Below are positions 35,725 to 43,543 of a stretch of 64,000 bases of DNA, piece by piece (position 1 is the stretch's first letter; each line of letters opens with the position of its first letter). The stretch lies in contig CAZRTJ010000008.1 in assembly GCA_964602985.1 (NCBI GenBank), positions 56,277-120,276 of the forward strand, written 5' to 3'. A model generated the notes under the pieces. That model made no database searches. It was not told where the DNA came from and saw only the letters and a list, made by a program, of their open reading frames with translations. The DNA is from CAYZJB01 sp964602985 (GTDB taxonomy: Bacteria > CLD3 > SB21). The position numbers were made by a program, and so were the translations under genes.

Positions 35725-37140
35725 ATGCTCGGTAGCGCCAGACTCCGGATTCGCATCGCGGTGTATGTGAGCGTCGCTGCGATTGCCGGTGCGGGTGTCG
35801 CGGCCGGATATTTTCTCCTGGTCGAATCCTGGGGACCTGCCATCAGCCTGGCGGGAATCGCCGTGGCGGCGGTCGTCGTCGCGCTCGGCACGCGGCAGAT
35901 CCAACACCAAATCGACGTGCCGATCCGCCGCTTCATCGACAGCGCGAAGCAAATCGCCCGAGGCAACTTCGACCACAAGATCGATGTGCGGGCGAGCGAA
36001 GGCCTGGATCAACTCGCGCGCATCTTCAATTACATGACGATTGAACTCAAGCGCATCACCGACTTGAACATCAATCAAATCATCCGTGAACAAATCAAGA
36101 CCGAGACCATCCTTCGGAACATCGCCGACGGCGTGATCGTCGCCGGTCCATTTGATGAGGTGCTGCTCGTCAACAACATTGTGGAAAAGTGGTTCCACAT
36201 TCGCGAAAAAGACATTCTGGCGTGCAGCCTGACGTACTTCATTCCCGACCTCAAGCCCCTGCTGGAAGAGGCCAAACAAGCGGAGCCGAGCGCGGTGATC
36301 CGCCAGGAGATATCCACGCCCGAGTATGCAGAACAAAATCTAATTCTGGCCGCGCATGCCAGCAAGGTGATGGATGACCGGGAAGTCATCGGCATCGTCA
36401 TCGTTCTTCGAAACGTGACCAAAGAAAAAGAAGTGGATCGACTCAAGACCGAACTGGTGTCGGTCGTGGCCCATGAATTGCGGTCTCCCCTTACCTCCAT
36501 TGCGGGCTTCAGCGAGGTCGTGGCGCAACAGAAAGACTTGTCCCCCGCACGACGCCAGGAATACATGGAGATTATCCGAACTGAATCCGCCCGACTGTCC
36601 GACCTGATCGATAAATTCCTGAACATCAGCCGCATAGAAAGCGGCCAGACGCCGATCAATCTCATTCCCCTCGAACTCAACTCCGTGGTGTCGGGGGTGC
36701 TCGACATTCACAAAACACAGGCGGATCAGAAGAACATCCGTGTCGAATTTGAAGCCGACCCGGACGTGCCGCCGGTTCTGGGAGATCCGGATCTCCTCGG
36801 GCAATTGGTGCTAAATCTGTTTTCCAATGCGGTGAAGTACAGTCCTCCGGAAACCACGATCCGGATCATTGTCACACGGACGGGGGAGGCGGCCCTGGTC
36901 AGAATTCGCGACGAAGGATTTGGCATGTCCAGAGACAATCAACGCCGGTTGTTCACGAAATTCTTCCGCGCCAAAGATGACAAGCGATTGACTGATATCG
37001 ATGGAACCGGATTGGGCCTGGCCTTTGTCAAAGAAATCGTCATCCAACATCATGGCCGCATCACCGTGGATAGCACCCTGGGGAAAGGCTCTGTCTTTAC
37101 GGTCTACCTGCCGTTTGCGGAAGTGTCCCACTACGCCTGA
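35725..37140 (+). CDS. Membrane sensor histidine kinase (HAMP-PAS-HisKA-HATPase)
   Basis: 471 residues. Two N-terminal membrane helices (about 8-30 and 38-56) with almost no periplasmic loop, a HAMP linker (VPIRRFIDSAKQIARGNF), a PAS-like domain at about 115-235, the dimerisation helix with phospho-acceptor His near 249 (VVAHELRSPLTS), and an ATPase domain with N-box LFSNAVKYSPPE, DEGFGMS and GTGLGLAFVKEI. It should sense an intracellular or membrane signal. No response regulator is next to it. It begins 5 bp after the extended shell reading frame and so is in the microcompartment operon. Confidence 0.93.
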   Translation: MLGSARLRIRIAVYVSVAAIAGAGVAAGYFLLVESWGPAISLAGIAVAAVVVALGTRQIQHQIDVPIRRFIDSAKQIARGNFDHKIDVRASEGLDQLARIFNYMTIELKRITDLNINQIIREQIKTETILRNIADGVIVAGPFDEVLLVNNIVEKWFHIREKDILACSLTYFIPDLKPLLEEAKQAEPSAVIRQEISTPEYAEQNLILAAHASKVMDDREVIGIVIVLRNVTKEKEVDRLKTELVSVVAHELRSPLTSIAGFSEVVAQQKDLSPARRQEYMEIIRTESARLSDLIDKFLNISRIESGQTPINLIPLELNSVVSGVLDIHKTQADQKNIRVEFEADPDVPPVLGDPDLLGQLVLNLFSNAVKYSPPETTIRIIVTRTGEAALVRIRDEGFGMSRDNQRRLFTKFFRAKDDKRLTDIDGTGLGLAFVKEIVIQHHGRITVDSTLGKGSVFTVYLPFAEVSHYA

Positions 37141-38924
37141 GCGAGTTCCTGCTCCTGATACTGCAATTGATACAGTTTCCAGTAGAGACCGCGCTGGGCG
37201 AGAAGCTCATGATGCGATCCCTCCTCGCGGATTCGCCCCTTGTGGAGGACCACGATACGATCGACATGTCGGATGGTGGACAGCCGATGCGCGATGATCA
37301 GCGACGTGCGGCCGATCATGAGTTGCGCGATGGCCTGCTGGATCAGCAACTCGCTTTCGCTGTCGATGTTGGAAGTCGCCTCGTCGAGAACGAGAATGGA
37401 CGGATCGAAGACAAACGCCCGCGTCAAGGAAACGAGCTGTCTCTGGCCCGCAGAAAGCGTACTGCCGCGCTCCTGCATCGGTTCCAGATATTGTCCGGAC
37501 AAACGGCGGATGAAGCGATCCGCGCCGGTTTTCTCCGCGGCGACGCGAACCTGTTTTTCAGAAATATCCGTCCGACCCAACCGAATGTTATCGAGGATCG
37601 TACCGCTGAACAAGAATACATCCTGCAAAATGACCGCCATGCCGCGCCGCAGACCGTGCTTGTTCAGTGTGCGGATGTCGTGCCCATCCAGGCGGATCGC
37701 CCCTTCCTGGATTTCATAGAACCGAGACAGGACGTTGATCATGGAACTCTTCCCGGAGCCGGTCGCACCCACGAGCGCCAGGCTTTCGCCGGGTTCAATG
37801 GTCAGTCGGATGTCCTTCAGTACGTACTCCTCGCGTGTCGGAACCTGTCTGGGATGATAAGCGAACCAAACGCCGTCGAACTCGATCTTGCCGCTACATT
37901 TTTCCAGCACGATTGCGTTTGCGGGATCCGGAGTCTCATCGGCCACGTCCATCAGGCCGAAAATTCGCTCGGAAGACGCCATCGCCGTTTGCAGGATGTT
38001 GTACTTGTCGCTCAGATCCTGAATCGGACGGAAGAACATTTGCGCGTACTGAACAAATGCGATCAGTGTGCCGAGCGTGATGGTGTCCCGCAGGACCTCT
38101 CCGCCGCCGTACCACACGATCAGTCCGACCGCCACGGCGCTGAACAAGTTGATCAGGGGATAGAACCACGCGTAGTGAAAAATCGACCGCAGATGCGCGT
38201 GGGTGAGCTCACGATTGATCTCGTCAAACGCATGGAAATTTCGGACCTCGCGGTTGAAGAGCTGTACGGTGCCCGCGCCGGTCAGGTTTTCCTGCAGATT
38301 GGAATTGAGCGCGGCGATTTTCAGGCGGACATCGCGGTACGTGATACGAACGTATTTCTTAAAAACCACCGAAATGTAGAAGATGAACGGAATGACCGCG
38401 AGCGTAACCAGGGTGAGCGTGACGTCCATCGTCAACATGAAGATGATGATGCCGCCGAGTAAGAAGACATCTCCGAACACATAGACCAGCCCGGAGGTAA
38501 ACATTTCGTTCAACGACTCGACGTCCGAGGTCACGCGTGTGATCAGACGGCCGACCGGGTTGCGATCGAAAAATTGCAGATGCAGATGCTCGAGATGCCG
38601 GTACAACTTCACACGCAGATTGTAGATGATCTTTTGCCCGGTCCACTGCGTAAGATAGAGAACGGAGTATTGGATGAGAAATTCCAACGCGAGCAGACCC
38701 AGAAACGCGGCGACAAAAAGGTTGAGTTTTGCCGTGTCTCCCGGTGTGATCGCATCGTCGACTGCCATCTGCACGATCTGCGGTCGGTACGCCCCGATGG
38801 CCTGCGTCATCATCAACAGAACCACGCTGGCGATCAGCGAGACCCGATACGGCTTGGCGGCCTGCAGTAAGCGACGCATCAGGCGCCGGTCGTACGCCTT
38901 GCCCATCACCTCATCGTCGTGCAT
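37131..38924 (-). CDS. ABC exporter, fused permease and ATPase (MsbA-like)
   Basis: About 597 residues. Six membrane helices in the first 320 residues, then the nucleotide-binding domain: Walker A GATGSGKSS, signature LSAGQRQLVSLTRA, Walker B SILVLDEATSNID and the H-loop IAHRLST. Half-transporters of this type dimerise and export lipids, drugs or peptides. The frame is open from TTG 38975, but ATG 38924 has GGAG 6 bp upstream, so I use it. The 3' end overlaps the convergent kinase gene by 10 bp. The acidic start (HDDEVMGK) before the first helix is typical of heterodimeric partners. Confidence 0.92.
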   Translation of the reverse strand: MHDDEVMGKAYDRRLMRRLLQAAKPYRVSLIASVVLLMMTQAIGAYRPQIVQMAVDDAITPGDTAKLNLFVAAFLGLLALEFLIQYSVLYLTQWTGQKIIYNLRVKLYRHLEHLHLQFFDRNPVGRLITRVTSDVESLNEMFTSGLVYVFGDVFLLGGIIIFMLTMDVTLTLVTLAVIPFIFYISVVFKKYVRITYRDVRLKIAALNSNLQENLTGAGTVQLFNREVRNFHAFDEINRELTHAHLRSIFHYAWFYPLINLFSAVAVGLIVWYGGGEVLRDTITLGTLIAFVQYAQMFFRPIQDLSDKYNILQTAMASSERIFGLMDVADETPDPANAIVLEKCSGKIEFDGVWFAYHPRQVPTREEYVLKDIRLTIEPGESLALVGATGSGKSSMINVLSRFYEIQEGAIRLDGHDIRTLNKHGLRRGMAVILQDVFLFSGTILDNIRLGRTDISEKQVRVAAEKTGADRFIRRLSGQYLEPMQERGSTLSAGQRQLVSLTRAFVFDPSILVLDEATSNIDSESELLIQQAIAQLMIGRTSLIIAHRLSTIRHVDRIVVLHKGRIREEGSHHELLAQRGLYWKLYQLQYQEQELAQA

Positions 38925-39011
38925 CAACAGCTCCGCTTTCGAGGCTCTGGACCGAGCGATCCGTGACCCTAGCAAGCTTCCTACGTTTCATGGGGTCGAT
39001 GAGCTCGCCGT

Positions 39012-39584
39012 TCAGTCGTTGTAGAATTTCAGGGATTTGTAATCGGCGCCGATAATGACGGTGACTTCGACAAACCGTTGGGGATTCTTTTGCTGGATCA
39101 CGCCGGATTCGCTGATGCCGAGCGCGGTCGCAACCTGGACCGCGTTGGGGATGTTGCCGATGCGATCCTGCACGATGGATTTCCGATAGTTGGTGTGCGG
39201 CGCGTTTCCCGTTTGCACAACATCGAAACCTTTGGACTGCAGGAAATCTTTGGCCTTGGCGGCCAATCGCGGCACGCCGCTGCCGTTGAGAACCTCGACG
39301 CGAATGGCCTGGCTTTTGACCTGGATCGTTTCATCCTGATTCTGGGTCAATTCGCTTTGACCCGGATCTTCATTGATAATCACAGACTCGGGAGCGGTGG
39401 AATGAAGCCGGACGATGAGGGAGATGATGAGGACGACGACGACCCCAGCCAGGCCGGCGATGGTGTAATTCAACGCGCGATCCAATCGTGTCGCAGGAGG
39501 TCGCTTGACGACTTGGCGCGAAAATGTAACGGTGGTTTGAGTTTTTTCCTGAGGTTCGTCCGAACGCGTTTTACGCTGCATCAT
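39012..39584 (-). CDS. LytR_C domain membrane-anchored protein
   Basis: 190 residues: a basic cytosolic N-terminus, one membrane helix (IAGLAGVVVVLIISLIV) and an extracytoplasmic LytR_C domain with VEVLNGSGVPRLAAKAKDFL and RFVEVTVIIGADY. This domain occurs at the C-terminus of LytR-CpsA-Psr proteins and alone in many Gram-negative FCB bacteria; its ligand is unknown but a cell-wall role is assumed. Confidence 0.85.
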   Translation of the reverse strand: MMQRKTRSDEPQEKTQTTVTFSRQVVKRPPATRLDRALNYTIAGLAGVVVVLIISLIVRLHSTAPESVIINEDPGQSELTQNQDETIQVKSQAIRVEVLNGSGVPRLAAKAKDFLQSKGFDVVQTGNAPHTNYRKSIVQDRIGNIPNAVQVATALGISESGVIQQKNPQRFVEVTVIIGADYKSLKFYND

Positions 39585-39613
39585 CGTGGTCGAAACGGCG
39601 AAACGAAAACCGG

Positions 39614-40108
39614 CTATTGTCCGCCGAAGGTATAATTCTCGAACGTACCGGGTCCTCTCCGCGCAAACGGACTTTCATACGGTGCGTATCCACCATACAG
39701 CGGTGTGGAAGAGTAGCCGACGTTCATTTGGAAATGTCGGGTCGGTTTGTAGATCAACTCCGCCCCGTGCACCAGTTGGGCGTTGTCGGGAGCGTTTTTC
39801 GGGCCGCCGAAAGGTCGGTGCAGTATGCCCGTGTTGACGCGGAGGAACAACGGATCCGACAGCCGAAAATCCATCGTGTTGGTGTACAGACCGATGGAAC
39901 CGCTCTGTCCGCCTCCGGAAAAGAACGTCATGCCGTAACTGTGCGACATGTGAAATCGGTCCGGAGAAAAAAGACTCGCCAAAGACCAACTGTTGGCCGG
40001 ACGAGTGATTCCTCCCAGGACATCCAGTGGCGGTTTTTCGGTTTGCGTCTTCAGTTGCGCGACTCCGGACAACGAAACCAGCATCAAGAAGACCACGGCC
40101 TTAGACAT
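39614..40108 (-). CDS. Small exported protein, possibly outer-membrane associated
   Basis: 164 residues with a signal peptide (SKAVVFLMLVSLSGVAQ). The mature part is rich in Gly, Ser, aromatic residues and short strands (YGMTFFSGGGQSGSIGLYTN and HFQMNVGYSST, each shortened to the motif), which suggests a periplasmic or outer-membrane beta protein. The frame is open further upstream from TTG 40202-40204, but AAAGGA stands 5 bp before the ATG at 40108. Conserved hypothetical proteins of this look are frequent in this bacterial group; I cannot name a family. Confidence 0.7.
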   Translation of the reverse strand: MSKAVVFLMLVSLSGVAQLKTQTEKPPLDVLGGITRPANSWSLASLFSPDRFHMSHSYGMTFFSGGGQSGSIGLYTNTMDFRLSDPLFLRVNTGILHRPFGGPKNAPDNAQLVHGAELIYKPTRHFQMNVGYSSTPLYGGYAPYESPFARRGPGTFENYTFGGQ

Positions 40109-40214
40109 AACGATCCTTTCCGTTACCGATCCATAGTAGGAAATGCCGATTCCAAAGTCAAGGTGAGGACGCGTCGTGCCAACGCAAAATAGAAAGCAAA
40201 CCAAAAAGTGTGGA

Positions 40215-40432
40215 TTGATTTCGCCCTTTCAGGGCTTAGCCGTTTTCGCGTTTGGTCGCTTGGGGCGTTGCCCCAAGCTCGGGAGTATCCGACCCTTTCA
40301 GGGTCGCAACCGATATTGTGACAACGTTCAAGGAAAACGAAGCCCCGAAGGGGCGTAATTCGACAAGGTTGGGGCATCGCCCCAACCGCGATAGTTTCGA
40401 TAAGGAGAAAAGCCCTGTAAGAGCGAAATTAC
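40215..40432. repeat. Left REP-like hairpin array flanking the transposase
   Basis: Series of short perfect hairpins with no gene between: GCCCTTTCAGGGC (40223-40235), TTGGGGCGTTGCCCCAA (40260-40276), GACCCTTTCAGGGTC (40291-40305), GCCCCGAAGGGGC (40342-40354), GTTGGGGCATCGCCCCAAC (40368-40386) and GCCCTGTAAGAGC (40412-40424). Bases 40301-40426 recur almost unchanged at 41141-41265. Such arrays are the probable substrate of REP-associated tyrosine transposases. Confidence 0.85.
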
Positions 40433-40450
40433 AATAACCCATTATCCTCT

Positions 40451-40906
40451 ATGTCTCAAAGCCTCGCAACAATCTACATTCACATCGTCTTTTCAACCAA
40501 AAACCGGTACCCATTTCTGGTCGATGAAAATATCCGAAAAGAAATGCACGCCTATTTGGGCGGAACATGCAACTCCCTCGCCTGTCCCGTGATTGCCGTT
40601 GGCGGAGTCGCCGATCACGTTCATATACTCTGCAATCTGTCGAAAAATATTGCCGCGGCCGATTTTATCGGGAAAATCAAGCAGAGTTCGTCGAAGTGGG
40701 TAAAGACCAAAGGAAACATGTTGGAGAAATTCGGCTGGCAGAACGGTTATGGGGCTTTCTCTGTGAGCCAGTCTCAGGTACAGACGGTTCGCCGATACAT
40801 CGATGGTCAGAAAGAACACCATGAGAAAAAGTCTTTTCAAGACGAGTTTCGGTTGTTATTCGAGGAATATGAGACTGGGTTTGATGAAAGGTATGTGTGG
40901 GATTAA
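40451..40906 (+). mobile_element. IS200-like REP-associated tyrosine transposase
   Basis: 151 residues of the single-strand HUH transposase family (Y1_Tnp): the histidine pair in GGVADHVHILC and the catalytic tyrosine near the C-terminus in VRRYIDGQKEHH. Length matches TnpA of IS200/IS605. It lacks a TnpB partner and is flanked on both sides by arrays of short GC hairpins, as found for transposases (RAYTs) domesticated to spread REP elements. Both active-site motifs are intact, so it could be active. Confidence 0.9.
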
Positions 40907-40914
40907 ATACGGGT

Positions 40915-41270
40915 ATTTCGCCCTTTCAGGGCTTTTGTCGTTCGTTTCGCTTTGGTCGCCTGGGGCGTTGCCCAGGCTCGGAAGTACCCGACCCTTTCAG
41001 GGTCGATTGACACAGTGCCGCCCCTTTCAGGGTCGATGATTCGGGATTGTGAGCGCGAAGGGGCGCGACAACATGGGCTGAAACGAAGTCCGACCAGGCA
41101 GGAAATTGTGAATGAAACCTACGGAATATTCGACCTCTCAGGGTCGCAACCGATATTGTAACGACGTTCAAGGAAAACGAAGCCCTGAAGGGGCGTAATT
41201 CGACAAGGTTGGGGCATCGCCCCAACCGCGATAGTTTCGATAAGGACAAAGCCCTGTAAGGGCGATATGA
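40915..41270. repeat. Right REP-like hairpin array flanking the transposase
   Basis: Hairpins GCCCTTTCAGGGC (40920-40932), CCTGGGGCGTTGCCCAGG (40959-40976), GACCCTTTCAGGGTC (40990-41004), a further copy near 41018-41034, then a 125 bp block (41141-41265) nearly identical to 40301-40426 of the left array. The right array is longer and contains a degenerate middle part (41041-41130). No open frame of note. Confidence 0.85.
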
Positions 41271-41331
41271 AACTCGCTTGAGTACTTGATAAAGCAATTA
41301 AATTTCTTGTTCTTTAGAACGGGAGATGTTT

Positions 41332-41637
41332 ATGCAGCCGAAGATCAACTTGCCAGCCCGTGAATTACAGGACATCTGCCGCCGCCACGGCATCCGGAAG
41401 CTGTCCGTCTTCGGATCGGCGATTCGCACGGATTTCCGTCCGGACAGCGATGTCGATGTTCTTGTCGAATTTGAGGATGCCCGCACGCCCGGTTTTCTGG
41501 GACTCGCTCAAATCCAGCGGGAACTCTCTGAGCTGCTGAGTGGTCGCGCGGTCGACCTGCGGACGCCGAAGGAATTAAGCCGTTATTTCAGAGAGGCCGT
41601 TGTGGCCGAAGCCGAAGTCCAGTATGAAGCCGGATGA
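41332..41637 (+). CDS. MNT-type nucleotidyltransferase antitoxin
   Basis: About 101 residues of the minimal nucleotidyltransferase family: KLSVFGSAIRTDF (GSxxR) followed by DSDVDVLVEF (DxD). In HEPN/MNT modules this enzyme adds AMP to a tyrosine of the HEPN toxin and inactivates it. GGGAG at 41321-41325 is 6 bp before ATG 41332, preferred to ATG 41326. The HEPN gene begins inside its last 14 bp but is truncated. Confidence 0.85.
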   Translation: MQPKINLPARELQDICRRHGIRKLSVFGSAIRTDFRPDSDVDVLVEFEDARTPGFLGLAQIQRELSELLSGRAVDLRTPKELSRYFREAVVAEAEVQYEAG

Positions 41638-41773
41638 TCGTATCCGTCTGCGGCATATGCTCGATGCCGCCCAAGAAGCGGTATTTTTCGTCAAAGGGCG
41701 TAGGCGAGAGGACCTCGACATCGATCGAATGCTCCTGCTTTCTCTGATCAAAGAACTCGAGATTAGGGTTTGA
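41624..41773 (+). pseudogene. Truncated HEPN (DUF86-like) toxin
   Basis: ATG 41624 overlaps the antitoxin gene by 14 bp. The 49 codons read MKPDDRIRLRHMLDAAQEAV..RREDLDIDRMLLLSLIKELEI, the N-terminal helix pair of DUF86-type HEPN toxins (about 110 residues when intact). The frame then runs into unrelated sequence and stops at 41773, so the C-terminal part with the RxxxxH ribonuclease motif is missing. A remnant, presumably inactive. Confidence 0.8.
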
Positions 41774-42017
41774 AATATCGTACACGTTCGAGGGAATCGT
41801 CCACAAATATCGGCCGGATTTCATCATTCGCCTGTCTACCGGAACATTTCTCGTGCTCGAAACAAAAGGCCAGGACACACAGCAAGACCGAACGAAACGT
41901 GAGTTTTTGGACGAATGGGTTCGTGCCGTCAATACACACGGCGGTTTCGGACGCTGGGCGTGGGCTGTCTCAACGCATCCAAAGGACGTCGGAGATCTGC
42001 TGCAGGAGACGCCTTAA
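41748..42017 (+). pseudogene. 3' remnant of a restriction enzyme helicase/nuclease subunit
   Basis: A frame from 41748 to TAA 42015-42017 reads LGFEISYTFEGIVHKYRPDFIIRL, FLVLETKGQD, REFLDEWVRAVN, GGFGRWAWAVS and DVGDLLQ. From memory this matches the C-terminal end of large DEAD/DEAH-box restriction proteins (type III Res-like), including the PD-(D/E)xK nuclease motif PDF..LETKG. Everything upstream is missing and the sequence abuts the HEPN remnant around 41750, so two broken defence genes are joined by a deletion. Confidence 0.7.
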
Positions 42018-42085
42018 AGGCATTCAGCATTGTGACGGGCCCAGCCGTCGAAGCAGCTGGTCATCGGGAAACTGTCGCCCGACTT

Positions 42086-42625
42086 CTACTTCTTCGCCTT
42101 CAACGAGTACCGTTCGGCCGCGGCGATTTGCGTGCGCTTATCGAACGAAAATTCCACGAAATCAGATTCCTCGGCCTTCTTGTTCACGGATGTAAGTTGA
42201 CGTCCGATTTCCTGATTGTTTTTGTCGAGCATTCGCAGGATCAGCTGGCCGTTGAAATCTTTGTTGAAGACAGTGTAGAGGACGATGGTCGTTGTCTGAG
42301 TCGAATCATTGTATCGTTTCCCGGCGCGGCCGACTTCCAATACAGGCTGCAGTTCCGCGTCCACATCCACGACAACTTTTTCCAGACTCTCGTTGAATCC
42401 CTTGCTGACGCCTTTGAACACTTCTCCAATTCCTTCGCTCAGGGATTCAGCAGCTTTCTTGCCTTCGCCTTGCAGGCCTTCTCCAAGTCCCTGCAGTTCT
42501 TTCGAAGTCTTATCGGCCTTGAACTTGCCTTCCTCTTCCGCTTCTTTGAGTTGTTGTTCTTTGCTCTTACAGGCTGGAAGCGTCAGACAGACGAATAACG
42601 GAATCAGCGAAATTAGCTTTCTCAT
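42086..42625 (-). CDS. Lipoprotein of unknown function
   Basis: 179 residues with signal peptide and lipobox LPAC near residue 19. A Lys/Glu-rich helical segment follows (QLKEAEEEGKF and GLGEGLQGEGKKAAESL), then a beta-rich domain about residues 90-160 (TIVLYTVFNKDFNGQLILRM shortened), perhaps Ig-like. No named family recognised. It stands alone between the remnant patch and serB. Confidence 0.75.
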   Translation of the reverse strand: MRKLISLIPLFVCLTLPACKSKEQQLKEAEEEGKFKADKTSKELQGLGEGLQGEGKKAAESLSEGIGEVFKGVSKGFNESLEKVVVDVDAELQPVLEVGRAGKRYNDSTQTTTIVLYTVFNKDFNGQLILRMLDKNNQEIGRQLTSVNKKAEESDFVEFSFDKRTQIAAAERYSLKAKK

Positions 42626-42691
42626 AGTTCTTTCCTCTCTTCTGGATGGACCAAAATATTCACGCTACACAATATTTTCAAAGCAATTCAT

Positions 42692-43543
42692 TCAGACGCC
42701 GTCCGACATCATAGACTGTCCCTCGATCGCATACGCGAGGACCTCTAAGCCATGGAAACGGATCTGATTGCGAACTGCTTTCTGAACTGCCCGTTTTGCA
42801 TGGAATCCGACCCCAAATCCTGCCGCTTGCAGCATCGGTATGTCGTTGGCGCCGTCTCCTATCGCGATGACCGAGGCGGGGGAGAGGCCGGTCTCTTCCA
42901 ATATGGAATTCAGCTTGTCGAGCTTGAGGCGCTTGTCGATGACGTCGCCAATCACGCCGCCCGTGAGTTTTCCATCGGCCTCTTCCAGGACATTTGCAAA
43001 ATGTTCATCAAACCCCAATCGTTCAGCGATTCGTCCCGTAAAAAACGTAAATCCTCCGCTGATGAGGACCGACCGAATATTTCGGCGACGCAGGGTTTGC
43101 AGGAGAAATTCCGCGCCTTCCTGCAGGCGGATTCTCTCGTCATAAACCTGTTGAAGGGCGGAAACCGGCAGTCCTTTCAGCATCCGGAGGCGTTCCAAAA
43201 GCGCCTGTCGGAAGTCCAGCCTGCCTTCCATTGCCGCGGCCGTGATGGCGGAGATTTCGGGTCTCTTTCCTGCCATGTCGGCGATTTCGTCCACACACTC
43301 ACATGTAATGATCGTCGAATCCATGTCGGCAAAAAACAAACGCGGCGAATGGCCGTCGTGGAGCAGGTAGTCGATCTCGTGACGGATCAGGAAGTCCAAA
43401 CACTGTTCGGAAGGCAATTCCCCGGTCCGAATATGAAGTACGTTCGGAGGTATGTGACGATGGAAGTTTCCCGGGAAGAATGTCAGTACTTCATGGAAGG
43501 GAAGGTCGGAGTTCCTGGTTCCGACGAAGGTGGCGATCATCAA
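42692..43543 (-). CDS. serB: Phosphoserine phosphatase
   Basis: Last step of serine synthesis, removing phosphate from L-phosphoserine. 283 residues of the HAD family: catalytic DMDST with both aspartates near residue 72, motif II SGGFTFF, Lys in DKRLK and motif IV GDGANDIPML. A short N-terminal region of about 65 residues precedes the HAD core. Its ATG overlaps the stop of serA (ATGA), so serC-serA-serB form one operon. Confidence 0.95.
   Translation of the reverse strand: MMIATFVGTRNSDLPFHEVLTFFPGNFHRHIPPNVLHIRTGELPSEQCLDFLIRHEIDYLLHDGHSPRLFFADMDSTIITCECVDEIADMAGKRPEISAITAAAMEGRLDFRQALLERLRMLKGLPVSALQQVYDERIRLQEGAEFLLQTLRRRNIRSVLISGGFTFFTGRIAERLGFDEHFANVLEEADGKLTGGVIGDVIDKRLKLDKLNSILEETGLSPASVIAIGDGANDIPMLQAAGFGVGFHAKRAVQKAVRNQIRFHGLEVLAYAIEGQSMMSDGV

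Noticed and set aside
37167..38462. 431-codon plus-strand frame opposite the ABC exporter
   Set aside because: Complement of the transporter gene; translation shows no domain.
40215..41270. CRISPR array
   Set aside because: Repeats are different palindromic hairpins at irregular distances with a transposase between them; no constant repeat-spacer unit and no cas genes.
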